Source: Diphasiastrum complanatum (lineage: Eukaryota; Streptophyta; Lycopodiopsida; Lycopodiales; Lycopodiaceae). Taken from it: 64,000 bases of DNA. The notes below the pieces were generated by a model. That model did no database searches, was not told where the DNA came from, and saw only the letters and a list, made by a program, of their open reading frames with translations. The stretch is taken from NCBI GenBank assembly GCA_029204225.1, contig CM055105.1:51844331-51908330 (forward strand). Direction: 5' to 3'. Shown piece by piece: positions 1 through 11,511 of this stretch (positions are counted from its first letter, which is position 1; every line of letters starts with the position of its first letter). Made by a program: the position numbers and the translations under genes.

Positions 1-822
1 GTGTGTCATCGTTTGGTCGAGCTTCTTGACAGCACGATGTGATCTCCATTCACGTGGTTCCTCAACATCTGAGCCCTCAGCTTCTTCTTGAATGGCATCA
101 GACATGGCTTTGTTTCAATGATGTATATTCATCATTGGAACGAAGTTCACGTCTGATCCATCGGGGAGAAGTCCAACGAGGAACCAAATGATGATCATGG
201 ACTTGGTAGGTTGCTCTTGTACCTGACTTTTTAATCGTTTAAATTGTTCGATGTAGTCACGTACTTTTTCGTCTTTTGTCATTTTGATATTACTTAGTTT
301 GACAAATGGATTTCTATCAAGCGAAAAGGCTTGAATCGTTTGATAAATGCCTCTTTCAAGAGTAACCAGTCACATTTATCTTCACGATCAAGATTAAAAA
401 ACCACTCTCGTGCGTGATCGATCATGGTCATCGAGAAGAGCTGTACCATGGCCTCTGGTGCTGTCTTGCCATAGACGTCACAGGTGTTCTCAAAGACTTG
501 GAGAAGTCGCTGAGGGTCAGTTTTACCATCATACTTAGGTAAGTCTAGCTTTGAGGTCCTTTTTTCAGTACGTGGAACATTATTTGCGAAAGCTCCGTTT
601 AAGTGAGCTCTTGCATGGGATGATTCGGTAGCATGGAATTGTGGTCGTCTGTATGGAGTTTCATAACGCGTAGGTTTCCCATCGGTCGAATGGGTTTGTG
701 GATGGCTCTTGGACTTGGGATTTCATCCTGAAATACCTGTTAAATTGAGCCTGTTCGGTAGATGGGGAGACCATCTCTGGTGGATAGTCCTCTGTAGTAT
801 TCGGATCGTTAGGGCGATCCAT
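1..822 (-). pseudogene. gag: Ty3/gypsy gag (element G1), 5' part, truncated by window edge
   Basis: Capsid-type Gag of a gypsy retrotransposon, the structural protein of the virus-like particle. Read on the minus strand, an ATG at 822 opens MDRPNDPNTTEDYPPEM, which matches the start of the second gypsy Gag near 35854. A short frameshift near 660 breaks the frame; after it the text continues with HLNGAFANN, KLDLPKYDGKTDPQRL and AREWFFNLDREDKCDW. The last is the core of the Retrotrans_gag family. DNA identity with 35030-35860 is obvious throughout. The rest of the element (protease, RT, integrase) would lie left of base 1. The frameshift makes it a pseudogene. The family call is sure; the exact start is inferred from the paired copy. 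Confidence 0.85.
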
Positions 823-1765
823 GACAGTGCGTAGAGGGTTGTAGGATGGTGGAAATAATCTCGTGCACTCTGGTTACGGTGGATACGGTTGTCGGAATGT
901 GGGTGTTGTGGTCTGTTACGAGTTTGATTTTGGTTTGGGATGGTCAATGGAGGTCGTTGAAGGCCGTAAATCATAATATTGTGGTCTACTACGGTTTGTG
1001 ATGGTCAAGGATGGATGTGCAGTGGTCGGAACTTGTGTGAGGCTTCAACTCCAGTTGAGATTGAAAGTCAGCCGTGGGTTGAGAGGTGACCGTGTCCTCC
1101 GGTTGAGATTCAAGAGCAGTGTTCCGGTTGAGATTTGAGCAGAGTGCTCCGGTTGAGATTTGAGAAGAGTGCTCCGGTCGAGATCTGAACAGAGTGCTCC
1201 GATCGAGATTTGAGGAGAGTTCTTTGGTTGATATCTGAGCGAAATGCTTCGGTTGAGATCTGAGTAGAGTGCTTCGGTCGGGATTGGTTTTGAACACTCC
1301 GGTTGAGATGTGAGCGAAATGCTCCGGTTAAAATGTGATGGCAGTGCTCCGGTTGAGGTTTTTACTGAGCACTCCGGTTGAGAATCGAACGAAATGCTCC
1401 AGTTGAGAATTGATGGCAGTGCTTCGGTCGAGTTTTTTTTACTACTGAGCACTTTGGTTGAGAATCGAGCGAAATGCTCCAGTTGAGAATTGATGGCAAT
1501 GCTCCGGTCGAGTTTTTTTCTACTGAGCACTCCGGTTGAGAATCGAGCGAAATGCTCCGGCTGAGAATTGATGGCAGTGCTCCGGTCGAGTTTTTTTTAC
1601 TGAGCACTCAGGTCGAGAATCGAGCAAAATGCTCCGGTTAAGAAACGAGCAGGACTTCGGTCGTGACCAAAGTGATGAGCTCGGCAATGAATGTGTAGGA
1701 GCTCTCGGACGGGGTTGCAACACAGGAGATTGAGATATGGCTTGGTTGAGCGTGTGTGTAACTGT
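823..1765 (-). other. G1 5' leader between PBS and gag
   Basis: Untranslated leader of gypsy element G1. The gag-proximal part (823-1040) is TG-rich with no recognisable gene; the rest is the minisatellite listed separately. Position is fixed by gag at one end and the PBS/LTR border at the other. Confidence 0.7.
1070..1640 (-). repeat. Leader minisatellite of G1 (CCGGTTGAGAT core)
   Basis: About two dozen imperfect tandem copies of a 24-27 bp unit with the plus-strand core CTCCGGTTGAGAT or CTCCGGTCGAGAT. They are grouped into a looser higher-order pattern of two or three subunits interrupted by short T runs. The unit is often a multiple of three, so minus-strand frames stay open for up to about 160 codons (S/T/N/Q-rich peptides with motifs such as ISTGALCS). 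The same core recurs in the leader of G2 at 36610-37345. Coding use is unproven. Confidence 0.85.
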
Positions 1766-1777
1766 GGAATGGTGCCA
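1766..1777 (-). other. Candidate primer-binding site of G1
   Basis: Minus-strand TGGTGCCATTCC lies two bases (TT) after the LTR terminus ...GTGAACA, the standard place for a tRNA primer site. The same motif sits at the same place in G2 (37590-37601). I could not match it to a specific tRNA. Confidence 0.6.
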
Positions 1778-1779
1778 AA

Positions 1780-2050
1780 TGTTCACATATTCACTGAATC
1801 TGTGAACACATTTTTTTTTTTGTTGCTTATCTCTCTTGGATTACCTCTGTCGTTATGGTTCTTTGTGATTATTCTTCTTATTAGAACGTTTATAGAGCAG
1901 AAGCAATATTCAAGGATGCAGTACGTATTTCCCAGCCTGTCAGTGGGTAACTCAAATTCGATACTTAGCTACATGCATACACTAGCCATGCAACCATCTA
2001 CAGCTCAAGCAGATCAGCATTCAGCATAGAGAGCAATCCTACTACTAACT
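1780..2050 (-). mobile_element. 5' LTR of G1 (part alignable with G2)
   Basis: In plus coordinates the LTR starts TGTTCACA, next to the PBS, and contains a short inverted repeat (TGTTCACA...TGTGAACA). It aligns base by base, with divergence, to the G2 LTR from 37604, including shared stretches such as AGCTACATGCAT and GGGAGCAATCCTAC. Alignment fades near 2050; the true outer end may lie several hundred bases further right, but no second copy is present to define it. Confidence 0.7.
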
Positions 2051-4154
2051 ACTGAATCAAAGACCAATCAAGAACTAGAATAGCTACTGAAACCAAAACC
2101 AGATTCAAGAAACAAGAAATAAGATTCCTAACAGCATTTAACAATCTAGGAATCAAGAAACACACATTACTTGATGCCTAATTTTCCAAGAACATCAAGA
2201 ACTAGAATGTCAAGACTATGCAAGATTTACACCACATTTCTAGCCTCTATAGTTTACTTGAATGCTGATTTCTACAAGATTCCACAAGCAAGAATTGAGG
2301 CTAATCCACAACTAAGCAAGAACAAGGAACAAGAATTTAGCTAATTCACAAGCAAGGAATCAAGCATGCTCATAGAAATATCACTCAAGATCATTGCCAT
2401 GAACAAGGAGCTTAGTGATCTTCAAGAACTTGTGGAGGATCCTCTTTATTAGCTCAAGAGAACTTGAAAATACAATCAAAAGCTCCCTCACAAGAGAGGG
2501 GGGCCCTTAAATAAGCAAGAAGGCTGCCCATGTGGAGCCCATGTGGCAATTCCACTAGATTAGAAATTACTGAATTTGCCCTTCCACTAGAGGTCACCAT
2601 CAAAAGGTGGCACACTCTTACTATTTTAAGGGGGGTCTACATTTATTACAACTATTCAAGGAAATGTTACTAGTTCCTACATGGTCATTCCTTCTTTGGG
2701 ATACACCATGTAGGCTCACATAGTTAATCACTATCTTCCTAGCTAGTATTTCCTCGGCTCTCATGCTCGGCTCTCAGCTTCTTCTGCTCTCTTCCTTCTG
2801 AGACCTCCTCGGTCATGGGTGAGAGATAACCTATGTCTTCAGCTTGGCTCGACACTAGAGAATTAGCTAACAAGGTAGCAGACTTAAAGCAGCAGCTCGA
2901 AGACCATAAGCTCGCTACAGACATCCACAACTAGGACATTGCTGAAGCGCTGCCTGAGGCAAAACGACCGAATAGGAATCAGTCAAAAGTATGTGTAGAA
3001 CATTTTCAAGTTTTTTCTAGAATGATTTTGGAAGTGGAGTCCCTACCATCTTAACATCGAATTGCAATGGCATGTGGATTATTTGATGCTACCAGGCTCA
3101 GTAGGCATGGCATTCGAGGACTGGTAGTCAGTATGGAAAAAAAAGATTTTCTCTGATTATGGGACCAACTTAGCATAGAACAAAAGGGTTGTCTATGTTG
3201 GGCCATAATCTAGGGAAAATTTAAAGTTTCTCCATTTGGGTCAGTTGAATTGGACATAGGCTCAACCTTCATGTATGCTCTAGAGTACATCCGAATAAAG
3301 GAGTACCAATTTTTGAAGTATAGCGATACAAAACAAAATTTTTGGAGGCGGCATGCAGAGTTCAAACTGTACTTACCAGAAGGCCGTGCAAATATTGAAG
3401 AATTCGACAACGCAAGTCTTCTGTTAAATATTAATATGGCATACCCAAAGTATTTACACTGATTGAGAGCGAAATTCTTCAAGTTATTTTGCAGAAATCA
3501 AGCACATTCTACAAGACAGAGGCAACTCCTGTGAATATAAAGCCTTCTACACATATACTTAATGGCAGTTTGGCACTTTTGCAGCTAAAACAATATTAAA
3601 TTGTTTAGAACTTATTTGTAAAGTGAAAGTTTGTTCAACTTTTATCTACTTTGTTCAAACAAATTACACTTATGAAAAATTCTAAAGAAGACTTCTAGTT
3701 AGTACATAAATTATTTGATGGGACTTTACTCCCTATAAGGTTGTCACCATACGACAATTTACCTATCGAAAGATACACCAGAGCAAAAGAAGTCATATTA
3801 TTGCTCAAGTGTCAAAAAGATTTGGAAATGGCACAAAAATTACACGATGATCTCAATACATGAAATCTTTTTCAAATTCTTCTTGTATATGATGTTGCTG
3901 ATTATGTGATGATGTTCAAAGACAATTCAATGTTTGATGTTTGCTGAAATATATTTCGAATCAACATTTGATTCTGAAATACCAAGTAAGGTCATATATT
4001 CAACGATTGAAAAAATATCTTTACACTTGACCTAACGAAGATTTAAATGGAGACTTATTCAACAACATAAAAGTATTCTTTTCTAGGGAATGAATAATTC
4101 TCGAAATGAAGATTATCTGTTCACAAGGACGTTTCACATTTGAGGAGGGGAATA
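2051..4154. other. No recognisable gene; probable continuation of LTR and other repeat debris
   Basis: AT-rich sequence. The first several hundred bases may be the rest of the G1 LTR. A 70-codon plus-strand frame at 3250-3462 (containing YIRIKEYQFLKYSD) looks protein-like but matches nothing I know and is isolated. Nothing else can be supported. Confidence 0.4.
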
Positions 4155-5366
4155 TGTGATGCCACATATTTGCTAAATAATGATTATCTACTCAAATATG
4201 GTAACTTATACTCGAAGATAAAGATATGTGCTAGACAATGTTATAATATGAAGAGGCCTATATCATTTTTTTGAGATATAAATGCTAAAGACTTGTCTTG
4301 CACTAAAGGACAAGACCTCCAGAAATGAAACGATGCTTGGATCAGCCCTAATCCAGTCAATCATACGAAACAACTAGATGCGTATCACCACCTTAAACTA
4401 GAGTAAATTAAACTCATAGCTCAATATGCCTTCAATGGTATAATTTACATGTACTTATAACTCATCTATTAGTTAGAGTTACAATTCTATAGGTAATATA
4501 TAGGAAGACATGATTCATTCTCACACCACCAAGAGAGAGAGAGAGAGAGAGAGAGAGTTCCTATATTTGTGAGATTGAAGAAGTAAATAAATCATCGAAG
4601 ACTATCTTTTCTGATCTTTGTTCTCCGCACTGCTAAGTGTGAGTGATCTTGAGTCTACTAGCAATCTCTTATGCACTCATTAAATCACTCTTTGGTCAGA
4701 CAATTACAATAGTTCATTACAGTCGTTTGCTGTGTTTTTGTAAAGCTGATCTAAAGAACTACCTTTAAACTAACCTACTCATCTGCATAAATACTTTGTG
4801 TTCGGCATCCGAGTAACATATCACTTTGGTACAGTTTTCCACAGTCATTGATAGAGAAGTATGTATATATGTGAAATGGTAGTCCCTGCTTGAGGAATTG
4901 AGTTATTGATTTGTATTCATCTTTGTAACAAAGATATATGTTTCTAACATATTCGCCAACTATTTGAGCTCTTTAACCATGACTGGACTTTAGTTGTTGA
5001 GGACTTCTGTCTAGAACACAACAGTTCAAGAATAAGATTAACTATTTGTCTGTTCGTACGCGTCTGCATCGAATATAACATGAATTTTTGTTGACAACTT
5101 AATCAGCCAGAGTGTAGTTTATTCGTGCTACTCTGATAACATTTCATTTATAGAACATTTTTCATTTGGTTTGATAGAGAAAGATTGTTGTTCTGAATTT
5201 GTCATCATCACACACCCACAACAAAAGTAGTGACTGGTTACTTATCGAATGTTTGTTGACAACCAGATTAACACACGACTCCATTTCATTCGAACTAAGT
5301 CAGGATTGTACCAATTAAATAGCTTTTAAGTGCTATCTCCTTGGAGAACAACATAAATACTACAAA
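4155..5366 (+). mobile_element. Candidate 3' LTR preceded by a polypurine tract
   Basis: A purine run, TTTGAGGAGGGGAATA, immediately precedes TGTGATGCCACATATTTGC, the layout of PPT followed by LTR start for a plus-strand element. The downstream AT-rich kilobase has no coding. The right end is a guess (a CA near 5366) and no partner LTR is in the window. Confidence 0.3.
4532..4557. repeat. (AG)13 microsatellite
   Basis: Perfect AG dinucleotide run inside the candidate LTR. Much shorter than the three tracts at 21-25 kb. Confidence 0.95.
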
Positions 5367-6111
5367 AATCTAGCAATTCTATGTTGGTATATTACGACAA
5401 GAGAGGCCTAGGGGAGTTAAAGAACCTCCATAGGCTTATGGAAGGTCAAGAGACTTCTTCTATAACCTGTGACACTTTGAATGCCTTTCTTGTGAGAGTT
5501 GGGAACTCAATGGACACCTTGGAAGTGCGCCCTCCTACTAGGTCCCATTGCCCAAGTTGTGCTTGTATACTTTGGTCCAAGACCAATAAAGTGATATGGT
5601 TCAAGGTTGAGGCCCAAGGTTTAGAAAAATAGCGAAAACACCCATGGTAATGACTTTCTAACACCTCACTAGATTCCATGTACCCCTTATCCAAGGTTAA
5701 CTTGATTACATACCTCTGACCAAGGTATAGTCACTTGCCTGCCCTTGTCCAAAGGCACCTACCCTTAATCTTAAGGATACCTCTTATCCAAGGGTAACTT
5801 GCCATTTAGCCCCCAACACTAAATGGACATATAGACTGAAGTACGACTAGTTACATAGGTATGTACCAATGCTTTTAGCCATTGTTTGTACATAATTTAT
5901 TAATTAATTGAATGCAATTACACTTAGTTTGAGTGCTACAAAGTTTGAGGCCAATCCAAGTTGAATAAAATGGAAGCATAGTCAAGGTCTCTTGCCTTGT
6001 AAAGCTAGTATTGATCTTGGAGGCCAAATCGAGCTGAAGCAACTACTTGTGCAATCTCAATCACCTGAATACGTTTGTTGGTTGATAAAATATGCTAAAC
6101 ATATGGTAGAT
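5367..6111. other. No recognisable feature
   Basis: Low-complexity intergenic sequence with CCTTATCCAAGG-like repeats near 5690-5810 and an 83-codon frame at 5381-5632 that I cannot relate to any family. Confidence 0.4.
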
Positions 6112-6598
6112 TGTTGAAAAGTCTACATCAACTATTTTTCCTCCATGCTAGCACCCGTTGCCTCCAATGGTGCTATACGTTTGAGCGCACAAAAAACATG
6201 TGTTTCTTTTTATTCTCCTTTTACAATATTTGTAGTGCTCAATTGCCTATCCATAAGTAGTATGCCCAGTGTATGCATCTTAAGTGTTTGGGTTCCTTAG
6301 AATTGGGAAATGGCTAGAACTTATAATTACAAGTAGATGGCAACATATGCCCTAAGAAGACAACAGAATTGCTCTCTACAAACTGTATATTCAACTGATA
6401 AGTAAGTACAAAGATAAAGTTGCTTAAAAGCACTCAAAGGGCTCGTAAAAGAAAGACGGCCCAATAGTTCTAGAACTGAGCACATGTGGTGTCGTCAAAA
6501 TAAGAAAGCACTGTATAAGTTGATCATTGCTATTTTAACTCTCTCTCTCCATGATCAACGTCTCTCTTTATTTTAGAGTTTACTCTATTCATGGAACA
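6112..6598 (-). mobile_element. Candidate 3' LTR of copia element C1
   Basis: On the minus strand a purine tract (ATCATGGAGGTA) lies just after the end of the copia RNase H gene and is followed by TGTTCCATGAATAG, a typical LTR start. A matching TGTTG...(AACA) terminus is found at 6112, giving 487 bp. With no 5' LTR partner, the left end is tentative. Confidence 0.4.
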
Positions 6599-6631
6599 TA
6601 CCTCCATGATAGTATTACAAGCAAAGGCTTT

Positions 6632-8713
6632 TTACATAACTAGATCTAAGCCAAATTTGGCTCTAAAAGTCTCAAACTTTTCTTTACTTAAAGCTTTTGT
6701 AAATATATCAACAACTTGTAACAACGTAGAATAGTGTACAATACTTATATCTTCAGATTGTAGTTTCTCACGCACAAAGTGATATTTTACCTCAATATGT
6801 TTTGTCCTTGTGTGAAAGACAAGATTCTTAGACAATTGTATTCCACTTTGACTGTCACAGAAAATAACAGTAGGATTTACCTTCTTCATGCTAATCTCAC
6901 ATAACAACTTACGTAGCCAAACAACTTCCTGGGTAGCAGAACTTAACGCTTTATATTTGGCTTCTGTAGAAGAAAGAGAAATAGTATCTTGCTTCTTACT
7001 AGACCATGAAAAACAACTGCTACCAAAATTGAAGGCATAACCTATTGTTGACTTTCTATCATCTACATTTCCTGCCCAATCAGTGTCAACATAACCCTGC
7101 AACTTAGGTAAAACACTGCGTCTTTTGTAGATTAGGCCAAGGTTAAGTGTACCCTTTCACATATCTCAAAATCCTTCTCGCAGCTTTCCAATGGTCCATA
7201 GTGGGTGATGACATGAATTGGCTAATCAAACTTACAGCATAGCAGATATCAGGACGTATAGTCGTAAGATATATCAAACTCCCAACTAGCTGACGAAATA
7301 GAGTAGTGTCAACATGTGTGCTATCATCAATACGAGATAATTTCTTACCAGCTTCGCAAGGGGTGATGGAAGGTTTACACTCTGTCATGCAAAATCTCTC
7401 CAATACCTCGCGCACATACTTGTTTTGACATAACCTAATATCACTGCCAGTTTGCCATACTGCGACACCCAAGCAGTAGTGCATAAGATCTGAATCTGTC
7501 ATGTCAAACTACTTGCATAAGCTGGCTTTGATAGAACGAGTGAGGTTCTCATCATTGTCCGTGATAATGATATCATCAACATAAAGTACAATCAAGGCAA
7601 TGCTATCTTCGTTTATAAGAACATAAAGATTTGGATCTGAATTTGTTCTTACAAACCCATGAGAAAGAAAGTAATTGTCAATGCATCTATACCATGCGGG
7701 TGGTGCTTGTTTAAGGCCATAAAGTGCTTTGAGTAACTTACATTCCTTCTTTTCTTGTCCTTTTGCCATGAAGCCCTGCGGTTGGACCATGTAAACTTCT
7801 TCCTCTAAGTCACCATTCAAAAATGCGGACTTCACATCCATTTGATGGATCTTTCACCCAAAATGAGATGCTAGGGCAATGATAAGGCGTAGCATAGTCC
7901 ATTTAGCCACTGGAGCAAATGTTTCTTCATAGTCAATTCCTTTATTTTGCTCATAGCCCTTCACTACTAGGCATGCATTATGCTTTGCTATCGTGCCATC
8001 TGCATGAAACTTTGTTCTAAACAACCATTTGTTGTCAATGGGTTTCTTTCCAAGTGAGATCAACCAACTCCCATGTATCATGCCTGTGGATGGATTCCAT
8101 CTCCTCTTCCATTGCCCTTTTCCAATTTTTGTGATCCTTTGCTTCATCAAAGGTTGATGGCTCTCAACACTTCAAAATGTCACTCATTAGGGCATATTTC
8201 ACATGATAATGATCAGGAGACTTCCTTTCCCGTGTTGATCTTCTCACTTCTCCTTGTGTGCTAGATCCTAGTTGATTTAGCTTTGTGTCTTTCATGATCT
8301 TTTCATACCATTTTGGTATCTTAGATTTAGGTGATACACTATGTGGAGAGTATGTATCCCAAGGAGTGTCCAAGTAATGTCACTTACTTCCAACCCGTTT
8401 CTCCTTTATTGCTTCTATTAGCAAGTACCTTCCCCTAGGCTCTTGAATAGGTGGTGTCCTCTCATACTCGCCCTCTCGACTCTCATCTTCACGTGCATTA
8501 TCTTGTGGAGCGTCTTCTTCATTTTCTTCTTCCAAAATTGTGGGAAGTCTTTTGATGCTTTCACCACTTGCATGGTCTTTATCTTCATACCTATGCGTCT
8601 CATCAAAGATCACATCTTTACTTATATGAATCTTGTTCATTACAAGATCAATTCGTCCTCTCATCATAACTGACAAAGATACACTTGATTGCATTAGCAT
8701 CAAGTTTCTTTCA
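6632..8713 (-). pseudogene. pol: Ty1/copia pol (RNase H, RT, hinge, integrase end), element C1
   Basis: Reverse transcriptase and RNase H of a copia retrotransposon, split by frameshifts but with most motifs legible. From N to C: integrase end/hinge (KCIFVSYDE, ISKDVIFDE) near 8700-8380; RT start with KGIDYEETFAPVAKW (8150-7854); RT fingers/palm with MDVKSAFLNGDLEEEVYM, LYGLKQAPPAWY and intact LYVDDII catalytic box (7841-7509); RT thumb with GSLIYLTTIRPDICYA (7502-7143); and RNase H with VDTDWAGN, STEAKY, FCDSQS and HTRTKHIEVKYH (7102-6632). Everything upstream of the integrase end is missing because an LTR (8714-9578) was inserted exactly there. At least four frame breaks show that it is dead. 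Confidence 0.9.
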
Positions 8714-9578
8714 TGTGAAATTTCAGAGAAATAAAGACCAAGAATGGATCTAGATCTAATCCTCAAGAGGTGTTGGAAGCTAGATTACATGATCTACTAA
8801 TCAACCAATGACTAGATCTAGAATTAGATCAATTTCCCATCAAAAATCTAGCAAGAACAACAAGCAAATGATTAAACTTGAGACCTACTGCCTTCACACA
8901 TGTGAAGAACAATACCTGTATGGACTTACAGCAGAGAGTGAAGTACACAAGTGTTAGAAAGCAATAGAACCATAAAATCACAACACAAATATGAGAATAC
9001 TCAAGATATGCCTCCAAAACCAAGATCTTGCCTCATTGATTTCTCAAAGTGGATCCATCATGGATTAAATACAAAAATCATCATAATCTCTCTCTAAGCC
9101 ACTTCCAGCATGTGTGAGATAGGTCATGGTGCTTATCCATATCCACTTTGGCTAAGATTCCATTAATTTGCCACATCATCATTGGTGGCTAGTGTTGACC
9201 TTCTAGATTCCTACAAATTAGAAGATAGGTCCTACAATCTAGGAGATTTGACTTTTGACACGTATGAAAACTATATACAATGAATCTGAACTTTCTATAT
9301 GATATTTCACACGTGGGAGACCACTTCTACCCATGTGATATAGCATTTTCTACCACTAGAATGGTGCCAAGTGTCATAATACTACTAAACTAGTTTTTGG
9401 CCAATTTAACCACTAGTTTCCAAATTAAATGATATGTACAACCTTTATGATCTATCTAAATGACTTAAACATAGATTTCACTCGTGGGAACAGGCTCCAC
9501 ACATGTCTAATGATGATAGGTACAAGTCATTATGGTATTTACAAGATTTAACCAAGTTAGCTTTTGCCAATTTTAACA
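8714..9578 (-). mobile_element. 3' LTR of copia-derived element X
   Basis: 865-bp LTR on the minus strand. Its 5' border TGTTAAAATTGG directly follows a polypurine tract (TTTTGAGGAGGAG, 9579-9591), and its other end reads ...TTTCACA, where it abuts copia C1 pol. Internal words such as ATCCATTCTTGGTC near its end match the end of the 27126-27888 LTR. It contains CACACATGTG and related palindromes. It defines a nested insertion into C1. The matching 5' LTR of X is not found in the window. Confidence 0.75.
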
Positions 9579-9591
9579 CTCCTCCTCAAAA
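9579..9591 (-). other. Polypurine tract of element X
   Basis: Minus-strand purine run TTTTGAGGAGGAG next to the LTR start, the plus-strand priming site of a copia element. N1 has the related TTTTTGAGGAG at the same place. Confidence 0.7.
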
Positions 9592-9695
9592 CTAACTTGA
9601 TACATCTATGGTACATCTATTTACAACACTTAAGGCTGATCATTGCATGTTCATAGGTGTGAAGATCAGCCAATGAGTTTGATGAAGATCCAAGA

Positions 9696-10688
9696 TCACC
9701 ATATCCATGATAGTGCCTCCTTGATGCTGACTTCTTTGATGAACTTGAGAGCTTTGCACCACTTGGTCACTTTTTCCATTGATTTGTTCCATCCTTGAAA
9801 CATATGGTTGATCCAAAAGCTCTTCCTCCTTAAAAATAGCTGAAATTTCATGAGAAAATAAAGAGTTCTTCTTGACTCATAAGTATCACAAAGATCCAAC
9901 ATCATGTTACCAAGATCTCGAGAATTAGGCTCATCAACATTGGAAAAACTATGCATGCTATAATAACCAAGAGTTCGCATCATATCTTCATGCTTGATTT
10001 CCATTCTGATCTCAGATCTAATCAGGCTAACTACTTCATTATGGAGATAAGTGTCCTTAGAGAATGATTCACTTACTCTCATAAAGAGTTTACAATTTGC
10101 CTCAATACATGAAAAAAGACAAATTTTCACACTATGAGTGAGCAAATCACTCTTGCTCTTGCAAGACTCAAGAGCACACATTTGATGAAATAACCATTTG
10201 CTTTCTAATTGACCTAAAGTCAATTTAAAATCATTAAGAACATCAACTATGTTCTCAAGAGAGACACCATACTCAACTAGTATTGCTTTACTCCAACTTT
10301 GAGTTGCAAAAGTCTCACCAAAGCAAATTGATTCACCAAATGACATATGAGAAGCAAGCATAAGATGTATACCACTTGAAATGTGCCCCTCTTTCCCTTG
10401 AAATGTGAGCCATATGAGCTCAACCATGTCTCTTGATATTCTTCTTAGAATCATAACTTGAGAAGGACTCTCCTTCTCAATCCTTGGCACACTTGAACCT
10501 TGAGATGACTCCTTAAGATCAACTTCTTGGTGCTCCTCCTTGATGGAAATCCGAGACCTCCATGTCTCATAATGATCACAATAAACATGACCATACATTG
10601 TGCACTTTCTATGATCAACAATATTACTTATGCTAGAACCATAAGTCCATCCGGCTGATCTCTGGTAAAGGGTAACCAATCCTGTCAT
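9696..10688 (-). CDS. Unrecognised 330-aa ORF of non-autonomous copia element X
   Basis: Open frame in the internal region of element X. Residues about 13-50 (SISNIVDHRKC...HYETWRSRISI) and about 160-330 resemble the N1 ORF at 61291-62592 and the ORF at 39000-39620. Residues about 50-145 are a degraded copia hinge/RT start: RRISRDMVELIWLTFQGKEG aligns with the RRSSRVIMEPLRLTYQDK stretch of the copia pol at 46 kb. The shared non-copia module follows (ESKWLFHQMCALES, CKLFMRVSESFSKDTY, VVSLIRSEI), and the ORF ends KEALSWIW as N1 does. No RT, integrase or protease motif remains. The module has no function I can name. The start Met is arbitrary; sequence upstream is non-coding. Whether it is translated is unknown. 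Confidence 0.6.
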   Translation of the reverse strand: MTGLVTLYQRSAGWTYGSSISNIVDHRKCTMYGHVYCDHYETWRSRISIKEEHQEVDLKESSQGSSVPRIEKESPSQVMILRRISRDMVELIWLTFQGKEGHISSGIHLMLASHMSFGESICFGETFATQSWSKAILVEYGVSLENIVDVLNDFKLTLGQLESKWLFHQMCALESCKSKSDLLTHSVKICLFSCIEANCKLFMRVSESFSKDTYLHNEVVSLIRSEIRMEIKHEDMMRTLGYYSMHSFSNVDEPNSRDLGNMMLDLCDTYESRRTLYFLMKFQLFLRRKSFWINHMFQGWNKSMEKVTKWCKALKFIKEVSIKEALSWIW

Positions 10689-11338
10689 AATTTCAAAGTT
10701 CAGATGTCAAGTTTAATAACTTGAAGTCATTGAAGACTTGGCCATCTTCAAGGACTTCCACAAAACTTGCATTTAGAACAAGTCTGCAAAAATACATTAC
10801 TTTTTCAATAGTCTGCAGAAATATACTATGTTTTCAACAGCTTTGACTTTTTCGCATTTTTTCGAAATGCGACACTTGCATAGTTCAAAAGTTTAACTGT
10901 TTTTAACACACCTTCAGCTCTTTGCGAAAAATGCGAAGAGAGAGAAAATCCCGAAGGTCATCTATTTTCATGCATTAAACTGTTTTAAAGACATCATCAT
11001 CTTTTTGAGGGCACCTTCGGCTTCTTGCGAAAACTACGAAGAGAGAGAAAAATCTCGAAGGTCGTCTAATATTAGAGAAAATTTGGCCTTTGAAAGGGCC
11101 CTATAAGGATTGCCACATAGGATGACAATTTTTTGGCAATGTAAAATACTAAAACAAAATATTTTTTTGCCTGCAGTCTGCCCACATAGTCTTCGATGGT
11201 TAGCTATTATGTGCATAATATAATCTGTGGCTAAGAATAAGTGTAACTTTTGAACGACAGCTCGGATTGAGACGATTACGGTGCCATTAGAAAGCCCTTA
11301 ACGAGAGCTTTTCAATGACACCCCAAGATGACCCAGTT
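10689..11338. other. Repeat-derived sequence without genes
   Basis: Includes short repeated phrases (TTGCGAAAAATGCGAAG, AGGGCCCTATAAG). The block near 11070-11220 resembles 43535-43700, including GAGAAAATTTGG/GAGAAAATATGGG and GGGCCCTATAAG, so it is probably a transposon fragment present twice in the window. Confidence 0.4.
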
Positions 11339-11499
11339 CCGCGCTACTATTAAGAAGTTATGGCCAATCAAAGTTTTGGTCGGTCAACACTTGGTCAACC
11401 CGATATCTCTTTCAAGTGACGCTTGAAAGAGATATCGGGTTGACCAAGTGTTGACCGACCAAAACTTTGACTGGCCATAATTTCTTAACAGTAGCTCGG
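11339..11499. repeat. Large near-perfect inverted repeat (78-bp arms, 5-bp loop)
   Basis: Arm 11339-11416 is the reverse complement of 11422-11499 with about four mismatches; the loop is TGACG. The innermost 45 or so bases of each arm pair perfectly. The arm contains GGTCGGTCAACACTTGGTCA. RNA or single-stranded DNA from here would form a long stem. Confidence 0.9.
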
Positions 11500-11511
11500 A
11501 ACTGGTCACTA

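Noticed and set aside
1070-1640. CRISPR-like array
   Set aside because: The spacing is irregular, the repeats are degenerate and contiguous with no unique spacers, and the context is a retrotransposon leader. The same holds for 36610-37345.
3250-3462. 70-codon plus-strand frame as a gene
   Set aside because: It looks protein-like but is isolated, unmatched and has no supporting context.
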